DNA of 8,965 nt from JANXQE01 sp035651635 (GTDB taxonomy: Bacteria; Verrucomicrobiota; Verrucomicrobiia; Limisphaerales; UBA8199). Below are positions 7,391-8,965 of the stretch, in pieces (the first letter of the stretch is position 1; each line of letters opens with the position of its first letter). The DNA lies in assembly GCA_035651635.1 (NCBI GenBank), contig DASRFK010000263.1, positions 1 through 8,965 on the forward strand. The letters run 5' to 3'. The translations under genes and the position numbers were made by a program. The notes under the pieces are model-generated. The model searched no databases. It had not been told where the DNA came from and saw nothing but the letters and a program-made list of their open reading frames with translations.

Positions 7391-8110
7391 ATGAGCAATT
7401 GCGGAAAGGCCTCGCGTCGCGACTTCATGATTCTTGCCGCAACCTTGGGTTCGGCCACTTCCAGCATGACGGCGGCGCCTCCACAGGATGCAGGCCGGCG
7501 CTCGCTGGACGCGGACCAGGCGCTGCGCGAATTGCTTGATGGCAACCACCGCTTTACGAGCGGAAAACGGATGACGCCCCGAGGCAAGCCGGAAGACTTT
7601 CGTGCCCTCACGCATGCGCAATTCCCGGAAGCAATAGTGGTCAGTTGCGCCGATTCCCGGGTCCCGCCGGAGATCCTCTTTGATGTGGGCGTCGGTGACA
7701 TCTTCGTCGTGCGAGTGGCGGGCAACGTCATTGGGGGCGCAGGTGTCAGCGTGAAAGGTAGCATCGAATACGCGGTCGCGGAACTGAACGTACCCCTCAT
7801 CCTGGTTCTGGGACATAGTGGTTGCGGTGCCGTCAAATCTGCCATTAAGCACATCGATGACAGGGACGCTCTACCGGGCGCCATAAGTGGGCTGGTGGAA
7901 CTCATCAAACCCGCCGTCGCAATGAGCAAAGGAATCCCCGGCGACCCCCTGGAGAACGCGGTTCGCAAAAACGTCGAGATCGGAGTCGAGAGGCTTCAGG
8001 GGCTAGAGCCCATCGTGGCGCCCCGAGTCAAAGATCACAAGCTCAGGGTATGTGGTGGAGTTTATGATCTACAAAACGGCGCGGTCACGATGGTCGACGT
8101 GAAAAAATGA
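7391..8110 (+). CDS. Tat-exported beta-class carbonic anhydrase
   Basis: This enzyme interconverts CO2 and bicarbonate plus a proton using zinc. The start is ATG 7391, because GGAGGT lies 4 bases upstream and the product then begins with a twin-arginine signal, SRRDFM at residues 8-13 followed by a hydrophobic stretch (ILAATLGSATSS). The frame runs upstream to GTG 7286, but that would bury the signal behind about 35 charged residues. The mature enzyme shows the family marks: SCADSRVPPE (residues 85-94) with zinc ligand Cys 86 and the Asp88-Arg90 pair, RVAGNVI (108-114), and LGHSGCGAV (140-148) with zinc ligands His 142 and Cys 145. The C-terminal ...LRVCGGVYDLQNGAVTMVDV is the usual closing strand region. 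At 239 residues it looks complete. Tat signals on beta carbonic anhydrases imply folding with zinc in the cytoplasm and then export to the periplasm. Confidence 0.93.
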   Translation: MSNCGKASRRDFMILAATLGSATSSMTAAPPQDAGRRSLDADQALRELLDGNHRFTSGKRMTPRGKPEDFRALTHAQFPEAIVVSCADSRVPPEILFDVGVGDIFVVRVAGNVIGGAGVSVKGSIEYAVAELNVPLILVLGHSGCGAVKSAIKHIDDRDALPGAISGLVELIKPAVAMSKGIPGDPLENAVRKNVEIGVERLQGLEPIVAPRVKDHKLRVCGGVYDLQNGAVTMVDVKK

Positions 8111-8127
8111 AGCCGTATCATTCCTGT

Positions 8128-8180
8128 CCGATTCGTTCGCGACAAACCGTGACGTTCGCGAACCGTTGATCGTTCGCTCG
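8128..8180 (+). repeat. Three degenerate tandem units sharing CGTTCGC
   Basis: Units begin at 8128 (CCGATTCGTTCGCGAC), 8147 (CCGTGACGTTCGCGAA) and 8163 (CCGTTGATCGTTCGCTCG). Each has CGTTCGC, at 8134, 8153 and 8171, so the core recurs every 18-19 bases. GTTCGCG at 8135-8141 can also pair with CGCGAAC at 8157-8163. The block lies just after the carbonic anhydrase stop and before the insertion-sequence end. It could be binding sites, a 3'-end structure, or eroded repeat DNA. Confidence 0.4.
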
Positions 8181-8241
8181 CGCGCCGGCTCGGGTCCACC
8201 GTTAACCTGAGAGTAGCAAACGCAAAAGTTTTGACCGGCCC

Positions 8242-8280
8242 GAGGCATAGGTAACAGAACGTACCGGAGACATGGGTTAC
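8242..8280 (+). repeat. Paired 14-base direct repeats at the insertion-sequence left end
   Basis: GAGGCATAGGTAAC (8242-8255) and GAGACATGGGTTAC (8267-8280) match at 11 of 14 positions with a 25-base period. Motifs of the type GTAACCCATGTCTC (the reverse complement) are familiar at ends of IS481-type elements and are probably transposase-binding sites. They lie 29-67 bases upstream of the transposase ATG. Confidence 0.6.
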
Positions 8281-8308
8281 ACTTTTTCCCCTGAGGGGGG
8301 CGGGTGAA

Positions 8309-8965
8309 ATGCCATGGAAGGAAAGTTCTGTTATGGACGAACGCATACGTTTTGTAATTCGACTCAAAGACGGCGAGAGCATGGCCGCACTGTGCCGGGA
8401 GTTCGAGATTTCCCGCAAGACTGGCTATAAGTTCCTGGAGCGTTATCAGGAATGCGGACTGGAGGGGCTCACGGATCGAGCCAGGCGCCCCTTCCGCTAT
8501 GCCAATCAACTGCCCGAACAAATCGAAGCGGCCATCGTAGCCGCCAAGCGCGAGAAACCCAACTGGGGCGCCCGCAAGATCCGGGAGCGCCTCCTGAAGG
8601 CTGCCGCACGCAGTCAAAGTGCCGGCCCGCAGCACCATTCATGCGGTGCTCGATCGTCATGGGCTTTTGACGCGTCCCCGGCGATCCCGTACGCACGCAG
8701 AAGGAACCCCTCTGTCTTCGGGCGCCAGCCCCAATGCGCTGTGGTGCGCCGACTATAAGGGAGAGTTCCTGCTGGCCAATAAAAAGTACTGTTATCCACT
8801 CACCGTCACCGATCATGCCTCGCGCTACCTGCTGCTGTGCGAGGCCCTGGAATCCAACCGCGAACAGTACGCTTTAATGGCCTTCGAACGCTTATTCAAG
8901 GAACGTGGTTTACCGCAGGCCATTCGTTCCGACAACGGCGTTCCCTTCGCTTCGCCCAACGGGCT
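8309..8965 (+). pseudogene. IS481-family DDE transposase, frameshifted and cut by the window edge
   Basis: The start ATG 8309 gives MPWKESSVMDERIRF, a beginning typical of this transposase group. Residues to about 97 form the helix-turn-helix part (MAALCREFEISRKTGYKFLERY, then GLEGLTDRARRPFRYANQLP, then NWGARKIRERLLK). The original frame then turns into non-family residues and stops at TAA 8756-8758. From 8601 the family sequence resumes in another frame (LPHAVKVPARSTIHAVLDRHGLL) and stays open to the edge. It includes the integrase catalytic core: NALWCADYKGEF with the first Asp at 8751 and RSDNGVPFAS with the second at 8931; the Glu lies outside. The frame changes in the +1 sense around 8597-8601. 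Comparison with the expected spacing in RERLLK-x-LP suggests loss of two bases. A sequencing error would give the same picture, so inactivation is likely but not proved. Confidence 0.85.

Larger units (their letters stand above)
8242..8965 (+). mobile_element. IS481-family insertion sequence, left part, cut by the window edge
   Basis: The element comprises a left end with two spaced copies of a 14-base motif and the 5' two-thirds or so of its transposase gene. The exact outer boundary is not certain: it may lie some bases left of 8242, for example near TGACCGG at 8232. The right end, the second inverted repeat and any target duplication are beyond the window. Confidence 0.75.

Noticed and set aside
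7162..7968. 268-residue antisense frame over the carbonic anhydrase gene
   Set aside because: It is a Ser/Arg/Pro-rich mirror of a gene with clear catalytic motifs on the + strand.
8135..8163. GTTCGCG/CGCGAAC hairpin as terminator of the carbonic anhydrase gene
   Set aside because: The loop is 15 nt, no T tract follows, and the stem arises from the local CGTTCGC repeats.
8590..8605. Programmed -1 frameshift in the transposase, as in IS3-type elements
   Set aside because: The required shift is +1/-2, there is no A-rich slippery heptamer, and the IS481 family normally uses one frame.

Overview
The window looks like a chromosomal segment of a GC-rich soil-type Acidobacteriota, most likely of the Solibacter/Bryobacter kind. 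The main reason is the pairing of a carboxypeptidase-regulatory-like/TPR protein with a very long Oar-like TonB-dependent outer-membrane protein, an arrangement expanded in that phylum. Supporting signs are a small coiled acidobacterial-style hypothetical protein and an IS481-type transposase beginning MPWKE. The taxon is inferred from protein style only.

Layout from left to right. Bases 1-897 hold the 3' part of a + strand gene for a carboxypeptidase-regulatory-like domain followed by TPR repeats. About 100 bases later comes a 1179-residue TonB-dependent receptor/Oar-like protein (995-4534, +). A perfect 11-bp inverted repeat (4593-4628) sits between this gene and a converging small exported class I cytochrome c (4664-4981, -, TTG start with a perfect Shine-Dalgarno). 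Next are a 249-base non-coding gap, a small uncharacterised helical protein (5231-5473, +), and a converging NhaA Na+/H+ antiporter (5487-6857, -). A 533-base divergent intergenic region rich in inverted repeats separates nhaA from a beta-class carbonic anhydrase with a Tat signal (7391-8110, +). After a short stretch with degenerate CGTTCGC repeats, the window ends in the left part of an IS481-family insertion sequence (about 8242 to the edge), whose transposase is frameshifted near 8600.

How the genes may work together: the first two genes fit an outer-membrane uptake module with an accessory TPR protein. NhaA and the exported carbonic anhydrase are divergently arranged and both bear on proton balance, so a shared role in pH/ion homeostasis is plausible but inferred. 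The cytochrome c is a generic periplasmic electron carrier with no partner oxidase here. I do not see a defence system, CRISPR array, RNA gene or biosynthetic cluster. The best places for a second look are the nhaA leader, the palindrome over the putative carbonic anhydrase promoter, the small 5231 gene and the insertion-sequence end.
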